DNA of 64,000 bases from Nitrospira_D sp019636945 (GCF_047338595.1 NZ_JBLFBO010000004.1:124001-188000), one strand, 5' to 3'. Shown: positions 34,229 through 43,519, counted from the first letter of the stretch. Numbers and translations are program-made. Notes: generated by a model not told the origin, from the sequence alone.

Positions 34229-35482
34229 ATGGCAGCCTCGATGGGACGAGGACAGGGTAGGCAAGCGATTGGGCTCAGTGTCTCGCTGATGGTCTGCATT
34301 GCGTTTCTGCCGGCTGGGGCAATCCACACGGTGCGGGCGCAAACAGTCCAAAGCCAGTCCTTGATCGAGAAGACCTTCCCTCATTCCAACAAATGTAAAC
34401 GCTGTCACGAACGGGTGTACGAAGAGTGGGAAACGTCGCCGCTATCAAAGTCCATCCATTCTCCGGCGTTTCGTACTGCATTGGATGCCTATCTGAAGTC
34501 GCCTGGTGGAAAAGATCAGGCGCTGTGTTTTCGATGCCATGCGCCGCATGTTCGGGAGTTCCCCGAGCAGGCACAGCTGTTTGTGGATCAAGCGAAGGGA
34601 GGCGATCCGTCACTGGACGGCGTGGCCTGTAGCCAGTGTCATTTGATCAAGCACGTGGACCGCGCGAAGCATCCTCCGGAGCCGAAGTATGAGGTCGGCG
34701 GAAAGACACTCTATGGGCCGTACAAAGACTTTGTGCAGAATTTGGCCCATCAGTCGATGGAATCGAGTCTGTTCCAAAAGTCTGATCTCTGCTTGAACTG
34801 TCATCAGTCGGTGCCGTCGGCAGCGAATCTGGGGAAGAGCAACGACTTGTTGGGGAATTGGGACCAGAGTCGGGCCGTGAAGTCGGGTAAGGAATGTCAG
34901 ACCTGCCATATGCCACAACAAGTAGGCGAATCAGCGAATGGGGAAAAGAAGCGGACCATCGCGAACCATAGTTTCCCAGGGCGTCTCGGCAAGCTTCGTC
35001 AGGAGGCAGCGAAGTTAGCTGTGCAGACGAAAGTCGATGGTGACAAAACCACGGTGACGGTCAAGGTGCAGAGTCTCGTTCCGCACAACTTGCCGGCGAC
35101 CCATCCGGCCTGGGCGTCGGTGGTGTTGAATTTGGAGATCAAGGGCAAAAACCTTAAAACCGTCTTTTCAGACAAGCGGGTCTATGGTCGGACATACCAG
35201 GACGCCCAGGGGCAACCCACGATCTTCGACTTTGAAGCTGTCAAAGTAGCCGAGGATACGGTGCTGAAGCCAGAAGAGACGAGAGAGGAAACCTTTACCT
35301 TCCACACGCCCAAAGATACCAAGACATTCGATGTTGAAGTCGGCTTGAATTACGCTCCGCTGACTGGTCCTGCCTCCTTTCTCCAACGTGTCGAAGCCGA
35401 ATCGTCTCAGGGATCGCAAGATCCCGCCTTCCAGCCGATCGAGATCGTGAAGCGGACAGAGAATGTGCCGGTAGGCAAGTAG
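34229..35482 (+). CDS. Pentahaem c-type cytochrome (copy 2)
   Basis: 417 residues, with signal peptide (LSVSLMVCIAFLPAGAIHTVRA) and five CxxCH sites: CKRCH, CFRCH, CSQCH, CLNCH and CQTCH. Layout matches the upstream gene: CHERVYEEW, CxRCHAPHVREFPEQ, LDGVACSQCHLI, GKTLYGPYKDFVQNLAH and a haem-free C-terminal domain (about residues 270-410). Tandem duplication followed by divergence is likely. It may carry electrons from or to a periplasmic oxidoreductase. Start is ATG at 34229 with AGGTGCTTTCCTG-type spacing. Confidence 0.92.
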   Translation: MAASMGRGQGRQAIGLSVSLMVCIAFLPAGAIHTVRAQTVQSQSLIEKTFPHSNKCKRCHERVYEEWETSPLSKSIHSPAFRTALDAYLKSPGGKDQALCFRCHAPHVREFPEQAQLFVDQAKGGDPSLDGVACSQCHLIKHVDRAKHPPEPKYEVGGKTLYGPYKDFVQNLAHQSMESSLFQKSDLCLNCHQSVPSAANLGKSNDLLGNWDQSRAVKSGKECQTCHMPQQVGESANGEKKRTIANHSFPGRLGKLRQEAAKLAVQTKVDGDKTTVTVKVQSLVPHNLPATHPAWASVVLNLEIKGKNLKTVFSDKRVYGRTYQDAQGQPTIFDFEAVKVAEDTVLKPEETREETFTFHTPKDTKTFDVEVGLNYAPLTGPASFLQRVEAESSQGSQDPAFQPIEIVKRTENVPVGK

Positions 35483-35532
35483 CTGGGTGGGCGTGAAAGG
35501 TGAAACGTGTGGTGCTGAGGTATACCGAGCCC

Positions 35533-35751
35533 ATGTCCTTCAATCTTCCGCTCAAAGATATGACTCTCCACGAGAAGCTTGCTGCGATGGAGTCTCTGTG
35601 GGAAGACATCGCCCGTACCCCGGAATCCATCCAATCCTCTGCTTGGCACAAAGATATCCTTGATGAGCGCCGCCAACGACTCGCCGATGGTCAATCCCAA
35701 TTCACCGATTGGGAGACCGCCAAGGTGGACATCCGGAACAAGGTCTTGTGA
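35533..35751 (+). CDS. Orphan antitoxin of the putative addiction module family
   Basis: 72 residues from the ATG at 35533 (MSFNLPLKDMTLHEKLAAMESLWEDIAR). It reads as a member of the small PF09720-type addiction module family, with PESIQSSAWHKDILDERRQRLADGQSQFTDWETAK. Members usually sit before a ParE/RelE-type toxin; the DNA after 35754 contains no such toxin frame, so it is an orphan or a relic. It follows the cytochrome pair after a GTGAAAGGTGAAACG repeat word. Confidence 0.82.
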   Translation: MSFNLPLKDMTLHEKLAAMESLWEDIARTPESIQSSAWHKDILDERRQRLADGQSQFTDWETAKVDIRNKVL

Positions 35752-35918
35752 GGACACCATTCCTGACGGAAGGTCTCATTATGACGTGTTCGCCGAATCG
35801 TCCGTATGTCCTATCACTGTTACCATCTGACTCGACCTTCGCTATGAATGTGCGACTCCAAGTACCTACCAGACTGAACGAGAACTAAGTCTGCGTTGCA
35901 TTCGGCGGAACGGTCACC

Positions 35919-37865
35919 ATGACATTGAGAATGGCCATGAGATGTAAATCGGTGTTGCTGTTAGCCCTGTGGGTGATGATGTTATCCGGGTGTGGCTCCG
36001 ATCAAGAGGGCCAACTGATCGTGGACCATCAGCGGGCGGTGTACGAAAGCCTGGCGCTGCAAGATCAGCTTCAGCAGCAGGGTGGTGGGCATGCTGCGGC
36101 CGATCTCGGGATTGGGATCTCGAATCGGGGCATGGGCAAGTTGTTGTCGCTGCTCAAGGGGCTTGTCATCAGTCCAACCCAGCCGCCGAAAGGGTACGAA
36201 GATCTATCTGTACGGATCGAGGATATTCAACTGGTCAGTAGGGCAGGCCGCAGTGAGTTGGAATTGGAGTTTTCTCTTTCAAGCCCTGCCAACTCTCTTC
36301 AGTTTGCAGCCATGATGACGGGCGATCTCCTGTTCTTGCCGCCGGAACTTGATACCGACACACCTGAAGATCAACTGGCCTTCCGGATGAAGGTCCGAGA
36401 GCTCCATCCACGTCTTTCCTGGTATTCCTTGCCGCTCCAAAGCATCTCGACGATGCGCGACTATCTCCGGTATCGATTGATTGAACAGGTGGAGAAAAGT
36501 CTTGTGATGAAAGTGCCCACGGCCAAGCTGGACAAGCTTGTGTTGGGGCTTTCTGGAAGTGAAGTGATGAAGGATGAGGAGAAGGGGTTCCAGATCAAGA
36601 TCGCCTATGCCAGTCCGAAGTTCGAGATGCCGCTCGTCGCTCGGTACTCGCAGTTCCTGATGACCGATTCGGGGTTCTGGATTTTTGCGCGGTACGGCGA
36701 CAAGGCTCCGTCTATTCCCAAACCAGTGGCTCGTGTACCGAAGGAACAACTGGAGTCTGAAATCGGGCGCCTGACGTATGCCCTTCGGGCTGCCGCAGCT
36801 GGCTTGAATTTCTGGTCCGGTGATTCGGCGATTATCGTGAGGAAGCCACTGCTCGAGAAACTCACGGCGCAGTTCAATGAACGATCCAGCGATGAGCGTA
36901 CCGTGTCGTTTCAATCCACCAGATCTCGCGGAAAGTTGTACGAGAAGCAATGGCGGGACAATCTGCTCGGGGACGGTGGACTGTCCGTCGAGTTGGATGG
37001 TCGTGATGCGGCTTGGGGAACTGTGACGCTCAAGCAGGTCACCTCGACCTGGAGCGAAAAGGGTTTAGCCTATTCCGCTTCGATTGATGTTGAGGCCAAC
37101 ACCATTCTGTACGTCCACTTTGATCCCTTGCTTGGAGGCGGTGTCGGGAAACGCGCCACGTTGGAAGGGACTGCATCCCCTGTGCTGGCCGGGACGTTGT
37201 CCTTTGCGATTCGCACGTACGCCGGAGTGCCGGTCCTGATCGCGATGAATCACCTCAACTGTTCGAAGTTTCCACTCACGGTACTAGATGACGGCGATCT
37301 CTCGGTGGGTGTGACAGTGAGTCAACTCGTCGGAGGGGGAAAGCCTACTCTGATTCCCGCGTTGATGGGTCTGCCAAAAATGATGAAGGCGGATCAGGTG
37401 CTTCGAGCAATCAAGGGTGTCAGCGTCACGGCGCCAAAACCGTTTGCGGCGATCACCTATGCACCGACGCAGTTCCTTGCTGATGCGAATGGGTTCCGGG
37501 CTGAGTTCGCGACATCGGCCGCGTGGAGTGAGGGTGAAGATGTTGATGCCGAAGAGCGAGTGAAAGAGGTCGTGGCACTACTTGGAAAAGACGAGACGTT
37601 CCCGTCTGCTCCGGATTGTGGTAAGCCGGACTCGATCAAGGTGCATATTGCCGGCATCGCGTTCGAGGGTGACCTCGGGCTGGGGCGGGTTATCACGTCT
37701 CTCGTCGATGGGGCACGGACAGGCACGAAGGGTATTGAGAATTTCTTGTCGACCGCCGGACGCAATGCGATCAACCCTTCGCCTGGGTCGGTTCTGCGCA
37801 AGCCGCTCGTTAATCCACTGGGGACGCTCAAGTGCCTCGGGACATTGCTGCAGAAGTGCGAGTAG
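35919..37865 (+). CDS. Large lipoprotein of unknown function
   Basis: 648 residues. A lipoprotein signal with lipobox (LALWVMMLSGCGSD) makes Cys about 25 the lipid-anchored residue. The body is mostly beta-structured, with a middle section about residues 280-420 and a long C-terminal half that contains LGKDETFPSAPDCGKPDSIKV. I recognise no family. It lies alone between the orphan antitoxin and a 700-base gap, and is read in one frame without interruption. Probably an outer-membrane or periplasmic surface protein. Confidence 0.8.
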   Translation: MTLRMAMRCKSVLLLALWVMMLSGCGSDQEGQLIVDHQRAVYESLALQDQLQQQGGGHAAADLGIGISNRGMGKLLSLLKGLVISPTQPPKGYEDLSVRIEDIQLVSRAGRSELELEFSLSSPANSLQFAAMMTGDLLFLPPELDTDTPEDQLAFRMKVRELHPRLSWYSLPLQSISTMRDYLRYRLIEQVEKSLVMKVPTAKLDKLVLGLSGSEVMKDEEKGFQIKIAYASPKFEMPLVARYSQFLMTDSGFWIFARYGDKAPSIPKPVARVPKEQLESEIGRLTYALRAAAAGLNFWSGDSAIIVRKPLLEKLTAQFNERSSDERTVSFQSTRSRGKLYEKQWRDNLLGDGGLSVELDGRDAAWGTVTLKQVTSTWSEKGLAYSASIDVEANTILYVHFDPLLGGGVGKRATLEGTASPVLAGTLSFAIRTYAGVPVLIAMNHLNCSKFPLTVLDDGDLSVGVTVSQLVGGGKPTLIPALMGLPKMMKADQVLRAIKGVSVTAPKPFAAITYAPTQFLADANGFRAEFATSAAWSEGEDVDAEERVKEVVALLGKDETFPSAPDCGKPDSIKVHIAGIAFEGDLGLGRVITSLVDGARTGTKGIENFLSTAGRNAINPSPGSVLRKPLVNPLGTLKCLGTLLQKCE

Positions 37866-38573
37866 GTTTGCGGCTCGATCTTAGTTCCATAGTGCAACAT
37901 CATCCACTGCTGCCGGTTAAACCTTCCATTGCAGCCCCGCGCTAACAGGTTTTGGAAAAATATCGATTGATGTATTTCAACAGGCTTGTTCTGAGTTGCT
38001 CGAAGGGGTCAGCACGAACGGGCTACATCGGTCCCTTCAATAGCAATGCTGTTCGGCTTGAAGCTCAGGAAGTCTGCTGTGAGTTCATCCAACCGGATCC
38101 ACGGAGGGTTTTCCGCATCCGGTTAAATCCAGCACAGTCTCTCCGATCACCACCCCAACTACCAACCGCATAGCCGCCCTGAATCCTTTTCGATTCACCG
38201 AATCAAAAGGGATTCACCGCTGAGGAATGTGGTCAGAGAGGCAACTGTAGAGTCCCTCAGAATTTGACTGGTTGCCGAACAGCATGTTCGGCCTGCTCCT
38301 TGCTAGAGACCACAGAGTATCGAGTTGCTTATGGCGAAGGCGTGCCGTGAGAAGCTCTTGATCCTGGACGCGAAGGTTCTGGATCCTTGAGCGTGGCATG
38401 TACGTACGAGTACGATCCTGACGGATGCTCATGGGTGGACAATTCAGTGAGATTGTGGCACAAGTCAACAGTTACTGTTCCTTATCATCAGATAGGCTGT
38501 GGATGAAGGAGTCGCTCGGGCTATAGGCCGTCTCATGTTGCAATTCCTCATTGTCTGGGCGAAGGAGAGAAGT
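37866..38573. other. Gene-free stretch with hairpins
   Basis: About 700 bases with no supported gene. A hairpin at 38185-38210 pairs CCTTTTcGATTC with GAATCAAAAGG (one bulge), and AACCGGAT / ATCCGGTT lies around 38092. Both may be structural remnants of repeats. Confidence 0.45.
38185..38210. other. Stem-loop
   Basis: CCTTTT and GATTC on the left pair with GAATC and AAAAGG on the right around a three-base loop (ACC), with one bulged C. An 11-base-pair hairpin without a T-run. Confidence 0.5.
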
Positions 38574-40226
38574 ATGAAGCAGTTCGGGATCATATTGGGT
38601 CTATGCCTCATTCTGACCGGGTGCGCGACGTCTTCCTGCCTGACGAATCTCCAACCTTGGCCGGATCCAAGTGGAAGGCACACCAATCTTCAGCAATGTT
38701 GGGAGAAGTCCGATCAAATCCGGTTCTATACCACCAATCAAGGGGGACAGATTGCTCCCTATGAGCTGATCAAGCATCTTGAAATGCCTCTCTCGACCGA
38801 CAAGTTCTTTGCCCGCACTAATTTTGAGCGATGGCGATTCTTGTCCTTAGAAAAGACGGATCGGGATCATCGTTCTGATGTGGACCAGGAAGTGCACGAC
38901 TGGCCGCTCGGCTTGGTCCTCACGCACACCTCCTCGGGGAAGGAAGCCTGGGAGGGGAACTGGCTGGGCCTGACCTGTGCGGGGTGCCATACCGGCCAAG
39001 TTGAGTATCAGGCGAAAAAGCTCCGCATCGATGGCGCGCCCACTATGGCCGATCTCAACCAATTTCTGTGGGACTTACAAGCCGCGCTCAAGGCCACCTA
39101 TGAAGACGGGCTGCAGAATGGGGACAAGTTCAAGCGGTACGCCAAGAACTTTTCCGGAGAATGGGACAAGGCGCTGCTCGAACGGTTGGGTCGCGTCGTG
39201 ACTGAAGGGGAGATGTGGCATCACCGGAACGACCCCCCGACGTCTCCTGGCTTTGCAAGGTTTGATGCCGTGGGGCTGATTTTCAATCAACTTATCTTCA
39301 TGTCGGGCAGTGAGCCAGTCGGACCTGTCAAAAATGACGCTCCTGTGAGTTTCCCGTTTATTTGGGACACGTCCCACCATAATCAAACTCAGTGGAACGG
39401 AGTGGCTCCGGACATTCCCATGGTGCGCAATATCACTCAGGGTATTGGTGCATTTGCCAAATATGATCCGCATGCCGGCGCGTTCCAAGAGCCGAGCACG
39501 ATTCCGCTCAGCAATCAGCGAACGTTACAAAACCTGGTGCATAAGCTTCGATCTCCCACATGGCCGGAGGATATCCTTGGGGCCATCGATCGCGAGAAGG
39601 CAGAACGTGGGCGGGTCGTCTTTGAGAAGAAATGCGCGAGTTGTCATGCCGATCAAAAGCGAGAAGAGCCACTCAAATACCTTCGGGTCACCATGACTCC
39701 GGTCAAAGACCTGAAAACAGACCGCAACATGGTAGCTAATGCCGATCACCGAGAATTGCGGGGTCCAGATGGCAGACAAGAAAAAGTTGCCGTAGCCGCT
39801 GGTCCCACGGTCAAGGATATTGTGTTCAGTTGGAGTCATGTCGGAGAAATTTTTCCGTTTGTGGGAGAAACGCTTGCCGCCGTTTGGCGGTGGGGATTCG
39901 ATTTTGGGAGGGACGAGACGCAACTGGATCGCTATAAAGCCCGTCCGCTCGACGGCATTTGGGCGACAGCCCCCTACCTACATAACGGTTCCGTTCCCAA
40001 TCTCTATCAGCTCCTGGTTTCAGAAGAGCGAAGGCCGTTTTACGTCGGCACGAGACAGTTCGACCCGAAACATGTCGGCTTCGAGACGGCTGACAAGAGC
40101 GGCACTTGGCTGGACACCGGCACATCAGGCAACTTGAATACGGGACATGATGCGTTCACCTATGGCGGTGAGCTTGATCTGGAGCAAGAGGTCTGGCCAT
40201 TGATTGAATATATGAAGACGCTGTGA
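38574..40226 (+). CDS. RoxA-like dihaem c-type lipoprotein
   Basis: 550 residues from the ATG at 38574 (GAAGGAGAG upstream). A lipobox (ILGLCLILTGCATS) precedes a RoxA-type dihaem fold with two CxxCH sites, TCAGCHTGQVEY (about residue 130) and KCASCHADQ (about 355), and the C-terminal motif APYLHNGSVPNLYQLL characteristic of the family. Named members include rubber oxygenase RoxA and haem peroxidases; most are uncharacterised. An anchored version could oxidise a hydrophobic substrate or handle peroxide at the membrane. Substrate here is unknown. Confidence 0.86.
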   Translation: MKQFGIILGLCLILTGCATSSCLTNLQPWPDPSGRHTNLQQCWEKSDQIRFYTTNQGGQIAPYELIKHLEMPLSTDKFFARTNFERWRFLSLEKTDRDHRSDVDQEVHDWPLGLVLTHTSSGKEAWEGNWLGLTCAGCHTGQVEYQAKKLRIDGAPTMADLNQFLWDLQAALKATYEDGLQNGDKFKRYAKNFSGEWDKALLERLGRVVTEGEMWHHRNDPPTSPGFARFDAVGLIFNQLIFMSGSEPVGPVKNDAPVSFPFIWDTSHHNQTQWNGVAPDIPMVRNITQGIGAFAKYDPHAGAFQEPSTIPLSNQRTLQNLVHKLRSPTWPEDILGAIDREKAERGRVVFEKKCASCHADQKREEPLKYLRVTMTPVKDLKTDRNMVANADHRELRGPDGRQEKVAVAAGPTVKDIVFSWSHVGEIFPFVGETLAAVWRWGFDFGRDETQLDRYKARPLDGIWATAPYLHNGSVPNLYQLLVSEERRPFYVGTRQFDPKHVGFETADKSGTWLDTGTSGNLNTGHDAFTYGGELDLEQEVWPLIEYMKTL

Positions 40227-40580
40227 TCAAAGTCTGCGTTGCGTAGTGATCGTGCTGTGTATGTCCTTAGAGCTTGAATTCAAACTCTAATATGCTGAGG
40301 CAGTAGCGAATCTTGACCCTGATGCCCATCTTGCCGCTCTTGCCATTGAGCATGGACTGACGCTCCAAACTACTGATGGAGGTTTTGCTGCGATTTTCGC
40401 AATTGGAATGACATAACCCTCTGGATAATAAACAACAGCAGTAACAGCGTATTGTGAATGCTCGATTGCAATACAACGCTGCCAGCCTTGTTGGACGCCA
40501 ATACTTGGACATGAAGAGGGGCTGATGTGTCCTGCGACGGCAGAGCCTCCTCATCGGACAGGAGTTCGAAGAGCTTCGGT
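40227..40580. other. Gene-free stretch
   Basis: About 350 bases between two convergent genes. A TTGAATTCAA palindrome is at 40273-40282. I see no gene or clear terminator. Confidence 0.4.
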
Positions 40581-41576
40581 TCAGCGAGCGGTAGAAATCT
40601 TGGTAGGATTTGGTGTTTCGGAAGGCGTTTCGACAGTCTGGCCTCGTTGGTCTTTCACATAGACGCTGCCTTTCATGGCCTTCGCTCGCTTCTTGAGCTC
40701 TGACGCAATCTTACTCACATCGCCGGGGTGGGCAATGGGATTTCGCTCGTTGGTGACGACGGCGATCGACAGGCTCATGATCGGAAATTGTTCTTTATTA
40801 CCCCGACGGTCCACGGAGTCAATGTAGCCCTTGAGGCGATCCTCTCGATCGTAGAAGTCTGGAATCACCAGATCAAATCGCTTGATGATGGTCTCGCAAA
40901 TTGCGTCGATGGTATCCGGTCGGCTCATGAAGACAAAGTCGTCGCCCCCGACATGGCCGACAAATCCCTCCGAGCCTGCCAACTCGCCGACGACTGTGGT
41001 GAGGATGCGGCAGGCTACTATCAGCACTTCGTCTCCACGTCCATAGCCGTAGCGATCGTTGAATGACTTGAAATTGTCGATATCAAGATACGCGAGTGCG
41101 AAGGGCTGCTGGCTGTGGATCCGAGCGGTAGTTTCACAGAGGATGGTGGTGTTACCCGGCAGGCGAGTGAGAGGATTCGCGTCGAGTGAACGAGTGAGTC
41201 GGCTGAGACAGAGCCTGATGCGATGCACGACATCTTCGGTGCGATAGGGAACGGTGATGAAGTCGTCTACCCCTAACGAACCCCAGTCGATATCGTTGAG
41301 CCGACTGTCCCGGACGAAGACGATGAGCGGCAGACGCCCGAGGAAGGCATCGAGTTTGAGGTTGCGCGTGAGCGTTTCCACAGAGTGCCCGTTGGTTCCT
41401 TCCGCAGCCAGCACAAGACAGGGAGGATCATGGACAAGTTCATGGAGCGCGAGCTCGGGTAGATGGCCTTCCATCACGTGGAACCCGGCTTTCTCCAGGG
41501 CCGAGGTCAGAGTCGGGGTTGAGGTCAGCTCATTGTGCAGCAGCAGAATTCTTCGTCCGGCACTGGAGTGGTTCAT
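40581..41576 (-). CDS. GGDEF-domain protein with degenerate receiver
   Basis: 331 residues. N-terminal about 1-125 has a receiver-like fold (RRILLLHNELTSTPTLTSALEKAGF), but the usual phospho-acceptor Asp is absent (CLVLAAEG). The GGDEF domain follows with FKSFNDRYGYGRGDEVLIVA and a GGDDF signature in place of GGDEF. Diguanylate cyclases need the fourth residue (E or D) for metal binding and a variant with D may stay active. A basic tail ends the protein. It overlaps the upstream HDOD gene by four bases, third in a three-gene operon. Confidence 0.85.
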   Translation of the reverse strand: MNHSSAGRRILLLHNELTSTPTLTSALEKAGFHVMEGHLPELALHELVHDPPCLVLAAEGTNGHSVETLTRNLKLDAFLGRLPLIVFVRDSRLNDIDWGSLGVDDFITVPYRTEDVVHRIRLCLSRLTRSLDANPLTRLPGNTTILCETTARIHSQQPFALAYLDIDNFKSFNDRYGYGRGDEVLIVACRILTTVVGELAGSEGFVGHVGGDDFVFMSRPDTIDAICETIIKRFDLVIPDFYDREDRLKGYIDSVDRRGNKEQFPIMSLSIAVVTNERNPIAHPGDVSKIASELKKRAKAMKGSVYVKDQRGQTVETPSETPNPTKISTAR

Positions 41577-42412
41577 AGGTAGTCGTCAATGGTCACAAAC
41601 TCTTGTGAGGCCTTGTCGATGCATTCCGCCAGACTCTGCTTATCCAATCCGACCTGGTCCCAGGCCGGCCGGGACAGTGGTGGAATGAGGTCATCGCCGG
41701 GATTGCCACAGGCCAGCCCCTTGACCAAGATGTCAGCCACATGGACGATGGCCGTTTGCAGCGTGGCGTCCTTGGCCTGGGTTGGGTTGTGGTGATAGAG
41801 GATCGGTTCGCGGAGCGTGACCGGTAAATGCCATGCGCCTGCCAGGTAGCCGCCGATCTCCGCGTGTGACAGCCCTGTCAATTCCTGTTCCACGTCGAAG
41901 AGTGAGCGATCGGTGCAAGTCTTCAGCGCATCTTTGATACTGTTTCCGACGTCAGGCCACTTTACGTAGAGCACAACCTTGCCAATATCATGGAGGAGGC
42001 CGGAAACGAACAGTTCCTCGGGGTTCTTGATCTCGAGTCTCGTTGCGAGGAGGTTGGCGGTGATAGCGACGCCGAGCGAATGGCGCCACAGCTGGTCCAT
42101 GCCCGCATCTTTCATGATGGTCAGCGCCGAGGCGCAGAGCGTCAGCCCCTTTACGACGTTAAAGCCCAGCACGATCACGGCGTGAGAGACAGAGCCGATT
42201 CTCGACGGAAACCCGTAAAAAGGGGAGTTAGCCAGTCGAAGCACTTTGGCAGCCAGCACCTGATCCTTCTCAATAATGGTGCCGATCTCCTCAGCCGACA
42301 CGGTGGGACGACTGATCATAGCGGCCAGTCGTTGGACGACATGGGGGAGCGTGGGAAGGTCCCCCAGCTGCTCGATCCGGTTGCGGAGGTCTGTCGGATT
42401 GAAGAGGGTCAT
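41573..42412 (-). CDS. HDOD-domain signalling protein
   Basis: 279 residues. The HDOD pattern is clear: PTLPHVVQRLAAMISRP, IGTIIEKDQVLAAKVLRLANSPFYGFPSRIGSVSHAVIVLG, FVSGLLHDIGKVVLYV and LGLSHAEIGGYLA-like. HDOD domains act as protein-protein switches in motility and c-di-GMP pathways, and usually lack HD phosphodiesterase activity, though HDIGK is retained here. ATGA overlaps link it to its neighbours on both sides. Confidence 0.9.
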   Translation of the reverse strand: MTLFNPTDLRNRIEQLGDLPTLPHVVQRLAAMISRPTVSAEEIGTIIEKDQVLAAKVLRLANSPFYGFPSRIGSVSHAVIVLGFNVVKGLTLCASALTIMKDAGMDQLWRHSLGVAITANLLATRLEIKNPEELFVSGLLHDIGKVVLYVKWPDVGNSIKDALKTCTDRSLFDVEQELTGLSHAEIGGYLAGAWHLPVTLREPILYHHNPTQAKDATLQTAIVHVADILVKGLACGNPGDDLIPPLSRPAWDQVGLDKQSLAECIDKASQEFVTIDDYL

Positions 42413-42744
42413 GCGGCCTCCGGCTTCTCGATGTCCGGTCCCATGCCATGGGTGGCGCGCAAGTGCGTGCGGAGCGTCTCGAGAATCAGCTGCTGAATGG
42501 GATCATGTGCGACATGTCGAAACCGGTGATCGAGTTCGGCTTCCAGCTCTTCCAGAGTTTTTCCGCCGGCATCCAGCGCATCGCCCTCAATATAGACTGA
42601 GGGCAACCCCAGCTCTTGGAGCCGTTGGATCAGCGCGGCGTTCAAGACTGTCCCGGCTGCGACAATGGGGAGCCCGTTGGCATTGGTGACCGGTCTCGCC
42701 AGCACCATATCCGGCAGGAGCTCATACACGACCACGCGTTTCAT
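42409..42744 (-). CDS. Small protein opening the HDOD/GGDEF operon
   Basis: 111 residues. MKRVVVYELLPDMVLARPVTNANGLPIVAAGTVLNAALIQRLQELGLPSVYIEG resembles the N-terminal module found before HD-GYP phosphodiesterases (DUF3391-like). It has no enzymatic domain here. It is the first gene of the operon and overlaps the HDOD gene by four bases, so it may regulate or scaffold c-di-GMP signalling. Confidence 0.78.
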   Translation of the reverse strand: MKRVVVYELLPDMVLARPVTNANGLPIVAAGTVLNAALIQRLQELGLPSVYIEGDALDAGGKTLEELEAELDHRFRHVAHDPIQQLILETLRTHLRATHGMGPDIEKPEAA

Positions 42745-43176
42745 CTATTTGAAGCTCCTCATACTTCGGTCATATTTCATTGAACGTCAGGTGACTCAGC
42801 AGCATGTCCGGCGCAGGAGCGTTCACAGGCTGTCATCTCCTTATCGGAATCTTCGTACCCGTTCTAAAGACGATCTTGAATCGATGGGAGGAATAGATCA
42901 GCAGGTTGTTGAATGCCTATTGCTGGCATCAGGGTCTGACGACACAATACATGCTGTTGGATATCGCAGGAAAGCCACGCAGGATGTTCAACCTGTTCGT
43001 TCGGCGAGGCCGCGCGCTCGGGGCCTATTGTTCGCATCACGTCTCTCCTGAGCGAACGACGCTTCGCCGTTCGACATGTGCACGGCTCTGAGTGTTGTCG
43101 AAGGGCGGGAAACACTTCACTCGCTCGGATGCGCAGCGAGAACGAAGGTATCAAGCCTTCTCAACATTCCGTGAGA
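42745..43176. repeat. Large palindromic intergenic element (copy 5) and flanks
   Basis: About 42899-43170 is built of inverted words: CAGGTTGTTGAA near 42902 answers GTTCAACCTG near 42987, then GGCGAGGCCGCGCGC and GAGCGAACGACGCTTCG continue the pattern, ending with CTTCTCAACATTCC. This is larger and more rearranged than the copies at 7865 and 22696. No gene is supported. Confidence 0.6.
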
Positions 43177-43431
43177 TTACTCGAAGACGATGCGGGACCC
43201 GGGGGATTTCATCTTGAAGATCTGCAGAGCATTGTAGATGCCTTTTGCCGGGTGGTTCAGAATCAGGCGTGAGTTGGTGATGTGGGTATCGAGCAGTTCA
43301 TACTGTCCGCCGCTGTAGTACAGATCGCAGTCGTCGATCTGGCAGTTCTTATAGACATGGTTGTCCAATGCCAACTTGGTCTTGCTGAAGGTCTGCCCGT
43401 CGATAACGATATAGTTTGGCTCAAGTCCCAT
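43177..43431 (-). CDS. Small protein of unknown function
   Basis: 84 residues: MGLEPNYIVIDGQTFSKTKLALDNHVYKNCQIDDCDLYYSGGQYELLDTHITNS. Repeated short beta strands with CDLYYSGG suggest a small right-handed beta-helix or similar fold. No signal peptide. The isolated position beside a large palindromic element leaves its role open; I recall related small proteins in many bacteria but no function. Confidence 0.65.
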   Translation of the reverse strand: MGLEPNYIVIDGQTFSKTKLALDNHVYKNCQIDDCDLYYSGGQYELLDTHITNSRLILNHPAKGIYNALQIFKMKSPGSRIVFE

Positions 43432-43519
43432 AGTCGTCAGGTTGGCGAACTATAGCAAAGTCAGCGCGAGTCGTAAACCGGCGCGATAGGTGGACCGTCA
43501 CGCATCGTGGGAACGGTTT

